A stretch of DNA of 64,000 nt from UBA1765 sp045629945 (GCA_045629945.1 JAZQSE010000005.1:1-64000); one strand, 5' to 3'. Positions 51,044 through 60,742 are shown, counted from the first letter of the stretch. A program made the numbers and translations. Notes: generated by a model not told the origin, from the letters alone.

Positions 51044-52422
51044 ATTTGACAGTTCGAGAAATGTGTGAAATTCTTGAAGCAGAACCAGTAGGGGTTTCTG
51101 CAGCGGTTTCTCGCCGTAAAGTAAAACTTTGCCTGGATTCAAGGCAAGTTGAAAAAGGTTGTGTTTTTTGGCCAATATGTGGTGAACGTTTTGATGCACA
51201 TCAATTCGTTGAACAAGCTCAGAATGAAGGAGCAATTATGAGTGTTGTGAATGAAAATAAAGTTTCTCAAAATACCATTCAAGCATATGTTCCTGTTAAA
51301 GATACGACAGAAGCATTGTTGAAATTGGCAAAGGGTTATCAGCGCCGTTTTTCTTTGAAGAAAGTGGCTATTACCGGAAGTAATGGGAAAACCACCACAA
51401 AGGAAATGATTCGGACTGTTTTGTCACGTAAATACAAAACAATGGCAACCGAAGGAAACTTTAATAATCATATTGGTGTGCCTCTGACTTTGTTTAGGTT
51501 AAAGCATTCTGATCAAGTTGCTGTTGTTGAAATGGGAACAAGTGGCCCTGATGAAATTCGTCCACTTTCACTTGCAACGGAACCTAATATCGGGGTGATA
51601 ACAAATATTGGAGCAAGTCATTTAGAAAAATTGAAATCATTAGAAGGCGTTTTTCATGAAAAAATGAATTTGACTGCTGGTTTGCAAGAAAATGGATTAT
51701 TGGTTGTAAATGCAGATGACCCTTATTTGGCAAAAGTTCGTTCAACGAAACGTTATAAAGTGACAACTTTTGGTATCAGAAGAGGTATTTTGAAACCAGA
51801 AAATTTGCAATTTGATGAAAATGCTTGCGCTTCGTTCCGTATTGGTAGAATAGAATACCGTTTAAATGTTCCAGGAATTCATAATGTGTATAATGCTCTT
51901 GCAGCCATTGCTGTAGGTGAAGCAATGCGTATTCCAAAAGCAGAAATTGCAAAAGCTCTTGCTAGTTTTGCTGCAACGGGAATGCGTATGGAAATTAGAA
52001 ATGCAAATGGTTTTCGTGTGGTTTCTGATTGTTACAATGCAAATCCAAGTTCTACACGAATGGCTTTACAAACAATAGGCAATCTTTCTTCTGTAAATCA
52101 TCGTGTAGCTATTTTAGGAGATATGTTAGAGTTAGGGAGTAATTCTAAAAATCTTCATTTTGAAATAGGTCAAATGGTCCCTGAATGTAATTTTGATTTG
52201 CTTTTAACGATAGGAGAATGCAGTAAAGAAATCCAGCGTGGGGCTTTGAAAAATGGCATGCGGAAAGAATGCGCTCTGCATTTTGAAACCTTACAAGAAT
52301 TAGAGCTTTTTATTTCGGAAAATTTAGGATTTGATGATGTGATTTTGGTAAAAGGCTCTAGAGGAATGCGTTTAGAAAAAGTTGTTGATGCTTTATTGAA
52401 AATGGATGCTGTGGGCGTTTAA
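51031..52422 (+). CDS. murF: UDP-MurNAc-tripeptide:D-Ala-D-Ala ligase
   Basis: 463 aa. P-loop GSNGKTTTKEMI at about 115-126, EMGTSGPDEI (about 169-178) in the central domain, and C-terminal DCYNANPSSTRMAL (about 335-348), the MurF signature. It adds D-Ala-D-Ala to finish the soluble precursor. In most dcw clusters mraY and murD follow; here the next gene, 14 nt on, is ftsW. Confidence 0.97.
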   Translation: MQKLNLTVREMCEILEAEPVGVSAAVSRRKVKLCLDSRQVEKGCVFWPICGERFDAHQFVEQAQNEGAIMSVVNENKVSQNTIQAYVPVKDTTEALLKLAKGYQRRFSLKKVAITGSNGKTTTKEMIRTVLSRKYKTMATEGNFNNHIGVPLTLFRLKHSDQVAVVEMGTSGPDEIRPLSLATEPNIGVITNIGASHLEKLKSLEGVFHEKMNLTAGLQENGLLVVNADDPYLAKVRSTKRYKVTTFGIRRGILKPENLQFDENACASFRIGRIEYRLNVPGIHNVYNALAAIAVGEAMRIPKAEIAKALASFAATGMRMEIRNANGFRVVSDCYNANPSSTRMALQTIGNLSSVNHRVAILGDMLELGSNSKNLHFEIGQMVPECNFDLLLTIGECSKEIQRGALKNGMRKECALHFETLQELELFISENLGFDDVILVKGSRGMRLEKVVDALLKMDAVGV

Positions 52423-52436
52423 AATTAGGAACTAAA

Positions 52437-53627
52437 ATGAAACAGGCAGTAAAAGGCAAATTTACGTTTATGAAGGGCTTTGATTATTGGCTCTTGGTTT
52501 GCGTATTAGCGCTTTGTGTAATAGGCGTGATTTTTGTCTTTTCAGGAACAAGTGATCAAGCCTTGCGCGCCAATTTACCAGCGAATCATTATATGCTTCG
52601 CCATGTAGGGTTTGTTGGTTTTGGCCTTTGTTTTATGGCGTTTGGAGCATTGCTTGATTATTCTTTATGGAAAAAAATTTCACCAATATGTTTCTTTGGT
52701 GGTGTTTTGTTGCTTTTGCTTGTTTTGATTATGGGTGTTGAAGTGAAAGGGGCTAAACGCTGGCTTATGATTGCAGGTGTTCAGATTCAACCTTCTGAAA
52801 TTATGAAGTTTGGTGTTGCTGTCTGGGTTTCTGCAAAATTCTCTGTTTTAAAATACCCGATTTCAGATTGGAAAGATTATGGACAAAAAATGTTACAGTC
52901 TTTTGGCGTACTTTTAATTGTTGCTTTGTTGCTAGCCTTACAACCAAATTTTTCAATGCTCTTAATCATTAGTATTGTATGTTTTGCAGTTTTAATCACT
53001 GCAGATATTCCAAAGAAATACATTTTGGGAACAGGTGGGATTGTTTTTAGTGGGCTTTTGCTTGTTGGTCTTGTGGAACAGTATCGTATAAAAAGATTAA
53101 TGGGCTTTTTAAATCCAGAAGAAAATGCACAAGGTAGTGCTTACCAGGCATTGAATATGATGACAGCTATTGGGAATGGCGGACTTACAGGAAAGGGACT
53201 TGGAGAAGGCACCCAAAAATTAGGATATGTTCCGGAAGTTCATACGGATGGGGCTTTTGCTTTAATTGGTGAAGAATTGGGTTATATCGGAACGTTAATA
53301 ATTTTTGCATGTTTCTTTATAATTTTTTATAGGGGTTTATTGATAGCAGATAATTCAAAGAGCAATTTTGGAAAATACCTTGCTATTTGTATTGTAGGTT
53401 TTATCGCATTGAATATGCTTATTCATGTGGCTGTATGTCTTGGAAAATTTCCAACAACTGGACAACCTTTGCCTTTTATCAGTATGGGCGGCTCTAATCT
53501 TTGTATGAATATGTTTATGATTGGAGTCCTTTTGAATATTTCTCGAGAAAATACAGGGAAATTTTTGTCATCTGATAATATTAATGCAAAGTATTCTGCA
53601 CAAAAAGCGAGGTACAGTCGTGGCTAA
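52437..53627 (+). CDS. ftsW: Septal peptidoglycan polymerase FtsW (SEDS family)
   Basis: 396 aa with about ten membrane helices. SEDS motifs include IFVFSGTSDQA at the start of the first periplasmic loop, KGAKRWLMIAGVQIQPSEIMKF (about 104-125), TGKGLGEGTQKLGYVPEVHTDGAFALIGEELG (about 255-286, with the conserved DFIF-type loop as HTDGAF), and TGQPLPFISMGGSN near 355. It polymerises lipid II together with FtsI. The stop codon overlaps the murG GTG start by 8 nt. Confidence 0.95.
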   Translation: MKQAVKGKFTFMKGFDYWLLVCVLALCVIGVIFVFSGTSDQALRANLPANHYMLRHVGFVGFGLCFMAFGALLDYSLWKKISPICFFGGVLLLLLVLIMGVEVKGAKRWLMIAGVQIQPSEIMKFGVAVWVSAKFSVLKYPISDWKDYGQKMLQSFGVLLIVALLLALQPNFSMLLIISIVCFAVLITADIPKKYILGTGGIVFSGLLLVGLVEQYRIKRLMGFLNPEENAQGSAYQALNMMTAIGNGGLTGKGLGEGTQKLGYVPEVHTDGAFALIGEELGYIGTLIIFACFFIIFYRGLLIADNSKSNFGKYLAICIVGFIALNMLIHVAVCLGKFPTTGQPLPFISMGGSNLCMNMFMIGVLLNISRENTGKFLSSDNINAKYSAQKARYSRG

Positions 53628-54714
53628 AGAGAAAAAATTCTTGTTCGTATGTGGTGGTACTGGCGGTCATATTTTCCCAGCAGTTGCTATCGCTGAGAGT
53701 CTTAAAAAAGAAGGCATAACGCAAATTGTATTTGCTGGTAGAAAAGACTCTATGGAAGAGCGGCTTTTGGCTTCTTCTTGGGCTTACGAGTACATTACGG
53801 CAGAACCTTTACATCGAGGCTCTTTTCTCAATAACTTGGCTTTGCCATTTAAATTAAGCAAGTCGCTAGTGACAGCTAAAGCGGTTTTGAAACGCGTCGC
53901 CCCAGATGTTATTGTTGCAACAGGTGGCTATGTTTCTTTGCCAATCGTTTATGCTGCAGGCTCATTTGGAATTCCGGTTTATTTACAAGAACAAAATGCC
54001 GTGGCAGGCCTTGCAAATAAAGTAGGCGCAAGGTATGCAAAAAAAATATTTGTAACCTCTTCCGAGGCAGCATCTTTTTTCCCGGAGGGAAAAACGGAAA
54101 TTTATGGTAATCCTGTTCGTGCTTTACCCGAAGCAAGTACATTAGAACGCCCTAAAGAATTTCCCGAAGGGAAAAAGTGTGTATTTATAACAGGTGGCTC
54201 TCAAGGAGCGTTAGGCATAAATCGAAAAATAGAGGAATCGATTAAAGAAATAATAGCTGATACATCGCTTTCTGTTGTATGGCAAGTAGGCTCTAAACAT
54301 GTAGAAAGTTTCCAAGAACGTTTAGGGAATTTCCCCAATGTTTCTATTGTAGGTTTTGTTAATAATGTTTATGCTTATTTCCAATACGCTGATTTAATTG
54401 TAAGCCGTGCTGGAGCTTCTGCGTTAGCTGAAATTCTAGCCTTTGGCAAACCATCTGTTTTATTGCCGTTCCCTCATGCAACAGCTAATCATCAGGAAAA
54501 AAATGCCCGAGTTGTTGAAAAAGCAGGAGCTGCTTTGGTTGAATTAGATGATGAACCAAATCAGTTGTGGGCTAAAATTAGTGACTTGTTAAATAATGAT
54601 ACAAAACGTGGGCAAATGGCTGAACAAGCAAAAAATCTTGGAATGCCTGATGCCGCTGACCGAATTGCTAAGGCTATTTTAAAAATGGAGAAATATTATG
54701 CAAAGAATGCGTAA
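53620..54714 (+). CDS. murG: UDP-GlcNAc:lipid I N-acetylglucosaminyltransferase
   Basis: 364 aa starting at GTG 53620, which has GAGGT 7 nt upstream; a longer frame from ATG 53584 is less likely. The N-terminal glycine-rich loop is GGTGGHIFPA (about 12-21), followed by the GGYVSLP motif. The C-terminal UDP-GlcNAc site has GGSQGALGINR and SRAGASALAEILAFGKPSVLLPFPHA. It makes lipid II at the inner membrane. The end overlaps murC by 17 nt. Confidence 0.96.
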   Translation: MAKEKKFLFVCGGTGGHIFPAVAIAESLKKEGITQIVFAGRKDSMEERLLASSWAYEYITAEPLHRGSFLNNLALPFKLSKSLVTAKAVLKRVAPDVIVATGGYVSLPIVYAAGSFGIPVYLQEQNAVAGLANKVGARYAKKIFVTSSEAASFFPEGKTEIYGNPVRALPEASTLERPKEFPEGKKCVFITGGSQGALGINRKIEESIKEIIADTSLSVVWQVGSKHVESFQERLGNFPNVSIVGFVNNVYAYFQYADLIVSRAGASALAEILAFGKPSVLLPFPHATANHQEKNARVVEKAGAALVELDDEPNQLWAKISDLLNNDTKRGQMAEQAKNLGMPDAADRIAKAILKMEKYYAKNA

Positions 54715-56083
54715 TAATCGAATCCAACATCTTTATTTTGTAGGCATAGGTGGTGCTGGCATGTCTGGCATTGCAGAAGTTTTGCATGAAAATGGTTTTA
54801 AAATTAGTGGCTCAGATACAGGAAACGGCCCTGTTATTCAGTATTTAAAATCTTTAGGGATTCAGATTTTTCCAGAACATAAAGGTGAAAATATTGGAAA
54901 TGCGGATTTGCTAGTTTATTCTTCAGCTATTCAAAAAGATAATCCTGAAATTCAAGAAGCTCAGAATCGTCGTATTCCGATTATCCGTAGAGCAGAAATG
55001 CTTGGCGAATTAATGCGCTTGAAATATACATTAGCCATTGCTGGAACTCATGGAAAAACTACAACAACATCTTTAGTAGGTTGTATTCTGGAAATGGCTG
55101 AAGTAGACCCTACTATTATTGTTGGTGGAATTGTTAAAGGAAAGGGCAGTGGCGCAAAAGTCGGACGAGGTAATTATTTAGTAGCAGAAAGTGATGAATT
55201 TGATAGAAGTTTTCTTTCGATGATGCCAAGTTCTGCGATTATCACAAATATCGATGAAGATCATCTAGATACTTATGCAGATTTGCAAGAAATTAAAGAG
55301 GCTTTTGTTGAGTTTAGTAATAAAGTGCCTTTTTATGGACAAATTATTGTTTGCTTAGATGATGCAAATGTGCAATCAGTTCTTTCTCGTTTGCGTAAAC
55401 CAGTTGTGACCTATGGTTTTAATCGCCAGGCAAAATACAGAATCGAAAATTTGAATTTTGATAGTGGCCTTCCTTGTTTTGAAGTTTTGAACGATGGTGT
55501 TTCTCTTGGAAAATTCACATTGAAAATTCCTGGAACGCATAATGTTCTGAACGCAACAGCAGCAATTGCTTTAACGAATGAAGAAAATATTCCTATAGAA
55601 ATTATTCGGAAAGCAGTAGGTTCTTTTGAAGGGGTTAAACGTCGTTTTGAATATTTAGGAAAAACGAAATCAGGAGCTTTTGTCTATGATGATTATGCTC
55701 ACCACCCAACAGAAGTAGCAGCGACATTACAAGGCTTTAGAGATACATTCCCTGATAAACGTTTGATAGTTGCTTTTCAACCTCATCTTTTTAGTCGCAC
55801 AAGAGATCATTACGAAACATTTGGTAGCGTGTTTTCCAATTGTGATGAACTTTTAGTGTGTGATATTTATCCGGCTAGAGAACTTCCTATTGAAGGCGTT
55901 ACAGGAGAATTGATTTCAAAAAGTGCTCAAGAACGCGGGCATCGAGATGCTCGATTTGTCGGTGAAAAAGAAAATGTTCTGTCAACGCTTTCAGGAACAC
56001 TTTCTGAAAAAGACTTAGTGGTTTTAATGGGGGCTGGTAATATTACCCAATTAGGCCGTCAACTTTTGGAGAATGAATTTTAA
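54698..56083 (+). CDS. murC: UDP-N-acetylmuramate-L-alanine ligase
   Basis: 461 aa. N-terminal FVGIGGAGMSGIAEVL Rossmann motif (about 13-28), P-loop GTHGKTTTT at about 113-121, AESDEFDRSFL near 165, and DDYAHHPTEV (about 334-343), all MurC hallmarks. It adds the first stem residue. In this cluster it follows murG, and ftsQ starts within its stop codon. murB and ddl, common next genes in proteobacteria, are absent here. Confidence 0.97.
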   Translation: MQRMRNNRIQHLYFVGIGGAGMSGIAEVLHENGFKISGSDTGNGPVIQYLKSLGIQIFPEHKGENIGNADLLVYSSAIQKDNPEIQEAQNRRIPIIRRAEMLGELMRLKYTLAIAGTHGKTTTTSLVGCILEMAEVDPTIIVGGIVKGKGSGAKVGRGNYLVAESDEFDRSFLSMMPSSAIITNIDEDHLDTYADLQEIKEAFVEFSNKVPFYGQIIVCLDDANVQSVLSRLRKPVVTYGFNRQAKYRIENLNFDSGLPCFEVLNDGVSLGKFTLKIPGTHNVLNATAAIALTNEENIPIEIIRKAVGSFEGVKRRFEYLGKTKSGAFVYDDYAHHPTEVAATLQGFRDTFPDKRLIVAFQPHLFSRTRDHYETFGSVFSNCDELLVCDIYPARELPIEGVTGELISKSAQERGHRDARFVGEKENVLSTLSGTLSEKDLVVLMGAGNITQLGRQLLENEF

Positions 56084-56925
56084 TGGCAAAAAAACCAGTT
56101 TTTGGCAGCAAGCGTCACGGTTATAATGCGATGCAGAAAAAGAAGCAACGCCGTGCTACTGCTATGCATAAAGCAGGCCATTTGTTAGGGTGGTTCTGGC
56201 ATAGTGGTCTTTTTATTGTTGTTGCCGTTGCTGGTTTTGTCTATGGATTCCAACAAGGAGAAAAAAATATTTTTGAATTGAATCCGCTTCAAGGAAACAT
56301 TTTAAAGAATGTAGAAGTTTCCGGAAATAAAATGTTGACAAAAGAAGATCTGGTTTCTTTAGCAGCATTGGATTCCGGAAAGTCTATGGATTCCTTGTTT
56401 GAAGATTCTATTAGAAATGTTCTTATGCAGGAAAATTGGATTTCAGAAGTTCACGTGCAAAAGAAATTCCCATCAAAAATTATTCTAGAAGTTGAAGAGT
56501 CGATTCCATTAATGAGTGCTTATGAAGCCGGGCGTTGGGTGGTGTATTCCGAAAAAGGTAAGGTTTTGCCATTGTCAATGAAAACGGCTTATCATTTGCC
56601 TGTTTTAATAGCTTCTAAAAAAGAAGAACGATTGCTTTGTGGATCTTTCCTGAAAATTTTGTTAGAAAATGACAAAGCATTATTTGAAAAAGTTTCACAA
56701 ATAACGTATTCTGCAGAAGAAAAAGGAATAGAAGTATTCTTTAATAATGTGTCTTTTAAAACTTTGTTCAGCCAAGACTCTATTTGGAATTCGAGAACTT
56801 TTATGGATTATCGCCAGATGGTAGATAATTTCACAGTAGAACTTTCAGAAACAAATCTGTTGGACATGCGATTCCCCGGATTTGCTTTTGTAAAAAAGAT
56901 GGATAAGAGGAGAAAAAATGGATAA
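56083..56925 (+). CDS. ftsQ: Cell division protein FtsQ/DivIB
   Basis: 280 aa bitopic protein. A basic cytoplasmic N terminus (many Lys/Arg, about 1-30), one membrane helix at about 35-52 (WHSGLFIVVAVAGFVYGF), and a POTRA domain (LKNVEVSGNKMLTKEDLVSLA at about 73-93). The beta domain with WISEVHVQKKFPSKIILEVEE follows. It bridges FtsL/FtsB with FtsA at the septum. It overlaps ftsA by 8 nt. Sequence divergence is high, as is usual for FtsQ, and context supports the call. Confidence 0.92.
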   Translation: MAKKPVFGSKRHGYNAMQKKKQRRATAMHKAGHLLGWFWHSGLFIVVAVAGFVYGFQQGEKNIFELNPLQGNILKNVEVSGNKMLTKEDLVSLAALDSGKSMDSLFEDSIRNVLMQENWISEVHVQKKFPSKIILEVEESIPLMSAYEAGRWVVYSEKGKVLPLSMKTAYHLPVLIASKKEERLLCGSFLKILLENDKALFEKVSQITYSAEEKGIEVFFNNVSFKTLFSQDSIWNSRTFMDYRQMVDNFTVELSETNLLDMRFPGFAFVKKMDKRRKNG

Positions 56926-58231
56926 GTTAGTAGAAAACCCAATTGTTGGCATTGATATTGGTGCCTCAAAGATTAGTGCTATTATCGGAGAAGTTGAAGA
57001 ATCCGGTAACATTAAAGTGATTTGTAATTGTGAAGAGGCTTTAGAAATAGGAGTTGCTTCAGACTTGCAAACGACTGTTGAAACCTTGAGAAAGGTTGTG
57101 AATGATTTGGAAAAAGTTTCTGGCATAGATGTAGATAATGTTTTTGTCGGAGTCTCTGCAACTAAGGTTCGAGTCGTTTCTTGTACAGGACAGACAATTG
57201 TTGAAACGGGAGAGGTTAGACAAACTGATATTGAAAACGCTGTAAGAAGTGCTAGTGTTATCTCTTCACCATCTGATGAAATTATCCATACATTCCGAGT
57301 CCATTTTAAGTTAGATGATAATCCAGAAGAATACAATAATCCTCTTGGTATGAGTTGTAATCGTTTGACAGCTGTTGTCAATATTGTTCTTATGCCTCGC
57401 AATATTTTGGATAATCGTCGTAAGTGTATTGAACAAGCAAACCTTACATTAGAAGGTTTTGTGTTAGAACCTTATGCTGCAGGGTTGTCTGTTTTGACGC
57501 CAGAAGAAGTTGAATTAGGTGTTGCTGTTATTGATATTGGTGCACAATATTCTGAAATGGCTGTGTTTAAAGGGAAAAATAAATTTGTATCGCAATCACC
57601 TATTTGGCATGCAGCAGTTTTGCCATGCGGTGGAACGAATGTAACCAATGATATTACTCGCAGTTTTAAATGCCCGATAGCTATGGCACAAGCTGAAAAA
57701 ATTAAAATAGAAGAAGGCACTTGTCGAATGACCAATTTGATTCAAGAAGCTGAATTTAAAGTGCAGGCGGTGGGAAGTTTAGGAGAAACACTTTGCTCTA
57801 AAAAGCAATTAGCTGAAGTAATGCAAAATCGTTTTGCTCAGATATTCCAAGTTTATGCGGCTCGTTTTAAACAATTCCAATTATTAGATAAAATCAGTGG
57901 TGGGATTGTTTTGACAGGTGGTTGCGCCTCTATCGATGGTATTGATAAATTGGCAGAAATTGTCATGACAAAATATTTAGAAGATAATAAAGAACCGAAT
58001 AATCCTTCTAAAATCCATATTTCTGTACGTTGTGCCAAGCCAGAATCAAAAGCCGGCTGGGGTAATGCTGTGGCTAAACACTCTTTAGCTGTTTGCATGG
58101 GCTTGTTGGAATATGGTGCAAAAGAACGTATGCAAAATTCTAAATCCACGCGAAAACAACCCATTGTCGCTATGAAAAGCTGGGGACAACGGATTATGGA
58201 TTTTTTCAAAAGCATGTTTACAATTAACTAA
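56918..58231 (+). CDS. ftsA: Cell division protein FtsA
   Basis: 437 aa actin-like protein. Phosphate 1 motif VGIDIGASKISAIIGE (about 9-24), the SHS2 (1C) domain at about 85-170 (VSATKVRVVSC, FRVHFKLDD), phosphate 2 VAVIDIGAQYSEMAVFKG and adenosine motif GGIVLTGGCASIDGI. The C terminus ends in an amphipathic helix (WGQRIMDFFKSMF) that attaches to the inner membrane. It tethers FtsZ. A strong AGGAG ribosome-binding site precedes the ATG. Confidence 0.96.
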   Translation: MDKLVENPIVGIDIGASKISAIIGEVEESGNIKVICNCEEALEIGVASDLQTTVETLRKVVNDLEKVSGIDVDNVFVGVSATKVRVVSCTGQTIVETGEVRQTDIENAVRSASVISSPSDEIIHTFRVHFKLDDNPEEYNNPLGMSCNRLTAVVNIVLMPRNILDNRRKCIEQANLTLEGFVLEPYAAGLSVLTPEEVELGVAVIDIGAQYSEMAVFKGKNKFVSQSPIWHAAVLPCGGTNVTNDITRSFKCPIAMAQAEKIKIEEGTCRMTNLIQEAEFKVQAVGSLGETLCSKKQLAEVMQNRFAQIFQVYAARFKQFQLLDKISGGIVLTGGCASIDGIDKLAEIVMTKYLEDNKEPNNPSKIHISVRCAKPESKAGWGNAVAKHSLAVCMGLLEYGAKERMQNSKSTRKQPIVAMKSWGQRIMDFFKSMFTIN

Positions 58232-58255
58232 TCACACTCAAACAGGGAGAATATT

Positions 58256-59746
58256 ATGAGTGATTTAATGAACGAAGAAAAGATGCATTTCATTTTGGAT
58301 GAAAATTTCTCCAAGAATGCAAAACTCAAAGTCATCGGTGTTGGCGGCGCTGGTGGAAATGCCTTGAATCGCATGAAAGAAATGGAAATTTCTGATGTGG
58401 AATTCATTGGTATAAATACAGATGCTCTTGCATTAGAAAATTCTCTTGCCGATATAAAAATTCCTATCGGTAAAGAAACAACTAAGAATTTAGGCGCCGG
58501 AGCACGTCCAGAAATTGGTCGTCAATCAGCTCTTGAAGAAAGAGAAAGAATCATGGAAGCATTAGATGGTGCGGATATGATTTTTATTGCTGCTGGTATG
58601 GGCGGCGGAACAGGAACAGGGGCTGCTCCAGTGATTGCAGAATTGGCTAGAGAACTTGGAATCCTTACGGTTGCTGTTGTTTCTCTTCCGTTTGATTTTG
58701 AAGGCCCTGTCCGTATGCGTAATGCTAAAAATGGCCTTATTACATTAAAAGATAAAGTGGATTCTATTATTACTATTGAAAATACGAATATTTTCAATAT
58801 CATAGATAATAACACGACCACAAAACAAGCCTATCTGGCTGCTGATGAAATTTTGGGCAATGCAGTTCGCAGTGTCTGCAATATCATCAGAGAACCAGGC
58901 GATATTAATATTGACTTCCGTGATATCAAAACCATTGTAGAAAATGGTGGTGATGCGATTATGGGAACTGGTATTGGTGAAGGTGAAGATAGAGCTCTTT
59001 TAGCTGCTGAAAAAGCGGTTAAATGTCCATTACTCGGCGATCTAGAAGTTAAAGGCGCAAAGGGAGTTCTTGTCAATATTTGTCATAGTGAAAACTTCAC
59101 CATGAATGAATTAAGAATGGCAATGAATTACATTTATGAAGCTATTGGCTATGAACAAGAACCAGAAATTATTTTTGGTGATTGCATCAAAAAAGAACTT
59201 GGAGAAAAGGTAACGATAACAATTATTGCTACTGGTTTCCATGGCGCCAGAGAATATTCTGCTCCAGTTGTTGCAGAAGAAAGAGTTTCTTCAGAAGAAT
59301 TTAGAGAACCACAAAAAACTCGTGAACAATCTATCGGAAGAGATACAACGAGTTTTACGGGGCTTATGAGAGAGTCTCAAAAAATCAAAGCAGTAGAGGC
59401 TGCTCCAGTAGTTTCTAGAGAAGAAGTCGTGTACTCAGAAAAGGTTGTAGAAAGAGAAACTGCTCCTGTGTTGACTAATTCTCCGACCGGATTCCAGGAT
59501 TTTAATCTTGATGTGCGGGCAACAGAAACACCTGAAGAAGTATTAAGAAGTTCGGAATTTGTAACAGCAAAAAATCCAACATTTGCATCACCAGCAATGG
59601 ACTTTGGAACTCCAACTTCTTTTGCTCAGATTCCAGAAGATAAAAATGAAATGGTCGCTGTAGAAGCTTCTGATTGGCCAAGTAATTTTGATTTCGATGC
59701 TTTGCCAGAAAATCGGAGTGAGTTTCTAAACGAACATGTTTTTTAA
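58256..59746 (+). CDS. ftsZ: Cell division GTPase FtsZ
   Basis: 496 aa tubulin-like GTPase that forms the division ring. KVIGVGGAGGNALNRM (about 25-40), the nucleotide-binding GGGTGTGAAPVIA (about 116-128), the T7 loop NIDFRDIKTIV near 217-227 and the C-terminal subdomain to about 335. A long variable linker (about 335-470, many Glu, Ser and Thr) follows. The last residues, DFDALPENRSEFLNEHVF, do not show the usual DIPxFLR-like tail that binds FtsA/ZipA, a possible adaptation. A GGGAG ribosome-binding site and 24-nt gap separate it from ftsA. A terminator follows at 59799-59844. Confidence 0.97.
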   Translation: MSDLMNEEKMHFILDENFSKNAKLKVIGVGGAGGNALNRMKEMEISDVEFIGINTDALALENSLADIKIPIGKETTKNLGAGARPEIGRQSALEERERIMEALDGADMIFIAAGMGGGTGTGAAPVIAELARELGILTVAVVSLPFDFEGPVRMRNAKNGLITLKDKVDSIITIENTNIFNIIDNNTTTKQAYLAADEILGNAVRSVCNIIREPGDINIDFRDIKTIVENGGDAIMGTGIGEGEDRALLAAEKAVKCPLLGDLEVKGAKGVLVNICHSENFTMNELRMAMNYIYEAIGYEQEPEIIFGDCIKKELGEKVTITIIATGFHGAREYSAPVVAEERVSSEEFREPQKTREQSIGRDTTSFTGLMRESQKIKAVEAAPVVSREEVVYSEKVVERETAPVLTNSPTGFQDFNLDVRATETPEEVLRSSEFVTAKNPTFASPAMDFGTPTSFAQIPEDKNEMVAVEASDWPSNFDFDALPENRSEFLNEHVF

Positions 59747-59769
59747 TTAGTTAATCACACACACACCAC

Positions 59770-59787
59770 GCACTTCAAAAGAAGTGC
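59770..59787 (+). other. Small hairpin between ftsZ and its terminator
   Basis: GCACTTC (59770-59776) pairs with GAAGTGC (59781-59787) around AAAA. It may protect the 3' end or be part of a compound terminator. Confidence 0.5.
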
Positions 59788-59798
59788 ACACAACACAC

Positions 59799-59844
59799 GA
59801 GGAGTGCCGAGGTCTCCCTGCCACGGTGCTCCTCCCTTTTTTTT
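59799..59844 (+). terminator. Terminator of the division cluster
   Basis: GAGGAG (59799-59804) pairs with CTCCTC (59829-59834). The stem continues inward through wobble pairs (GCCG with CGGT), and a T8 run follows (59837-59844). Confidence 0.88.
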
Positions 59845-59851
59845 GTTTTAT

Positions 59852-60736
59852 TTAAAAATCTTTGAGCAAACGGTTGACTTCTGAGACAATACGTTCTCTA
59901 TCACCACACCAATTAGGTGCGATAAGCATTTCATCGGGGGACTCGCCACTAAAACGTTCAACACATACATCCTGACCAAATTCTTTGATAACGGCAGCAG
60001 CGGCTTCACAGTATTCTTCAAAAGTAAGCAATTCAAATTCTTTATTGGCGTATTCTTCTGCCATACGGGTTCCGCAGACAATATGCAATGGGTGAAGTTT
60101 TGCCGCCTTTATGCCTAGTTCTCTGACTGCTTTTGCTGTGTTACGGAAATCGTCCATGGTTTCACCTGGAAGGCCAAGGATTAAATGAGTCGTTACTATA
60201 AGACCAGCTTCTTGAAGTCTTATAACAGCATTCTGGAATTCAGAAAAAGAGTGCCTACGATTTATATTGTTGAGAGTTTTATCGTTTGCTGTTTGTAAAC
60301 CGACTTCTACAATAATTGGTTTTCGTGTGTTCATTTCTGCAAGAAGTTCTATTGTATCGGGTGGTAAACAATCTGGTCTTGTACCTATAGAAATTCCAGC
60401 AATGTCTTCATGTAAAAAAGCCGGTGCGTATATTTCTTTTAATTGTGCACTTGGAGCGTAAGTGTTGGTATAAGGTTGGAAATAAGCTAATATACCAGCA
60501 TTCGGGTATTTTTTTTTCAAGGGTGGAATGAGTTCAGAAAGTTGCGTGGCAACAGAAATACGAGCTTTATTCCATACAGGACTGAATGACTTATTGTTGC
60601 AATAAGAACAACCAGAAAAACCCTTTGTTCCATCTAAATTCGGGCAAGTCATTCCGCCATGGAGAGGAAGTTTTCTGACTCTTTCAAATTGCGGAAATAC
60701 TTGTTTAAGGAAAGTTTTATAAGTGACGTATTCCAT
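59852..60736 (-). CDS. TIGR01212 family radical SAM protein (YhcC-like)
   Basis: 294 aa from ATG 60736. Radical SAM cysteines are C31, C43 and C46 in CPNLDGTKGFSGCSYC, the spacing typical of this family and distinct from the usual CxxxCxxC. YFQPYTNTYAP, SIGTRPDCL and VEVGLQTANDKTLNNINRRHS are further family motifs. The biochemical function is unknown; family members are suggested to act on tRNA or small molecules. TATATT on the minus strand (60748-60743) sits 6 nt before the ATG and no Shine-Dalgarno is present, so the mRNA may be leaderless. Confidence 0.9.
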   Translation of the reverse strand: MEYVTYKTFLKQVFPQFERVRKLPLHGGMTCPNLDGTKGFSGCSYCNNKSFSPVWNKARISVATQLSELIPPLKKKYPNAGILAYFQPYTNTYAPSAQLKEIYAPAFLHEDIAGISIGTRPDCLPPDTIELLAEMNTRKPIIVEVGLQTANDKTLNNINRRHSFSEFQNAVIRLQEAGLIVTTHLILGLPGETMDDFRNTAKAVRELGIKAAKLHPLHIVCGTRMAEEYANKEFELLTFEEYCEAAAAVIKEFGQDVCVERFSGESPDEMLIAPNWCGDRERIVSEVNRLLKDF

Positions 60737-60742
60737 AATCAA

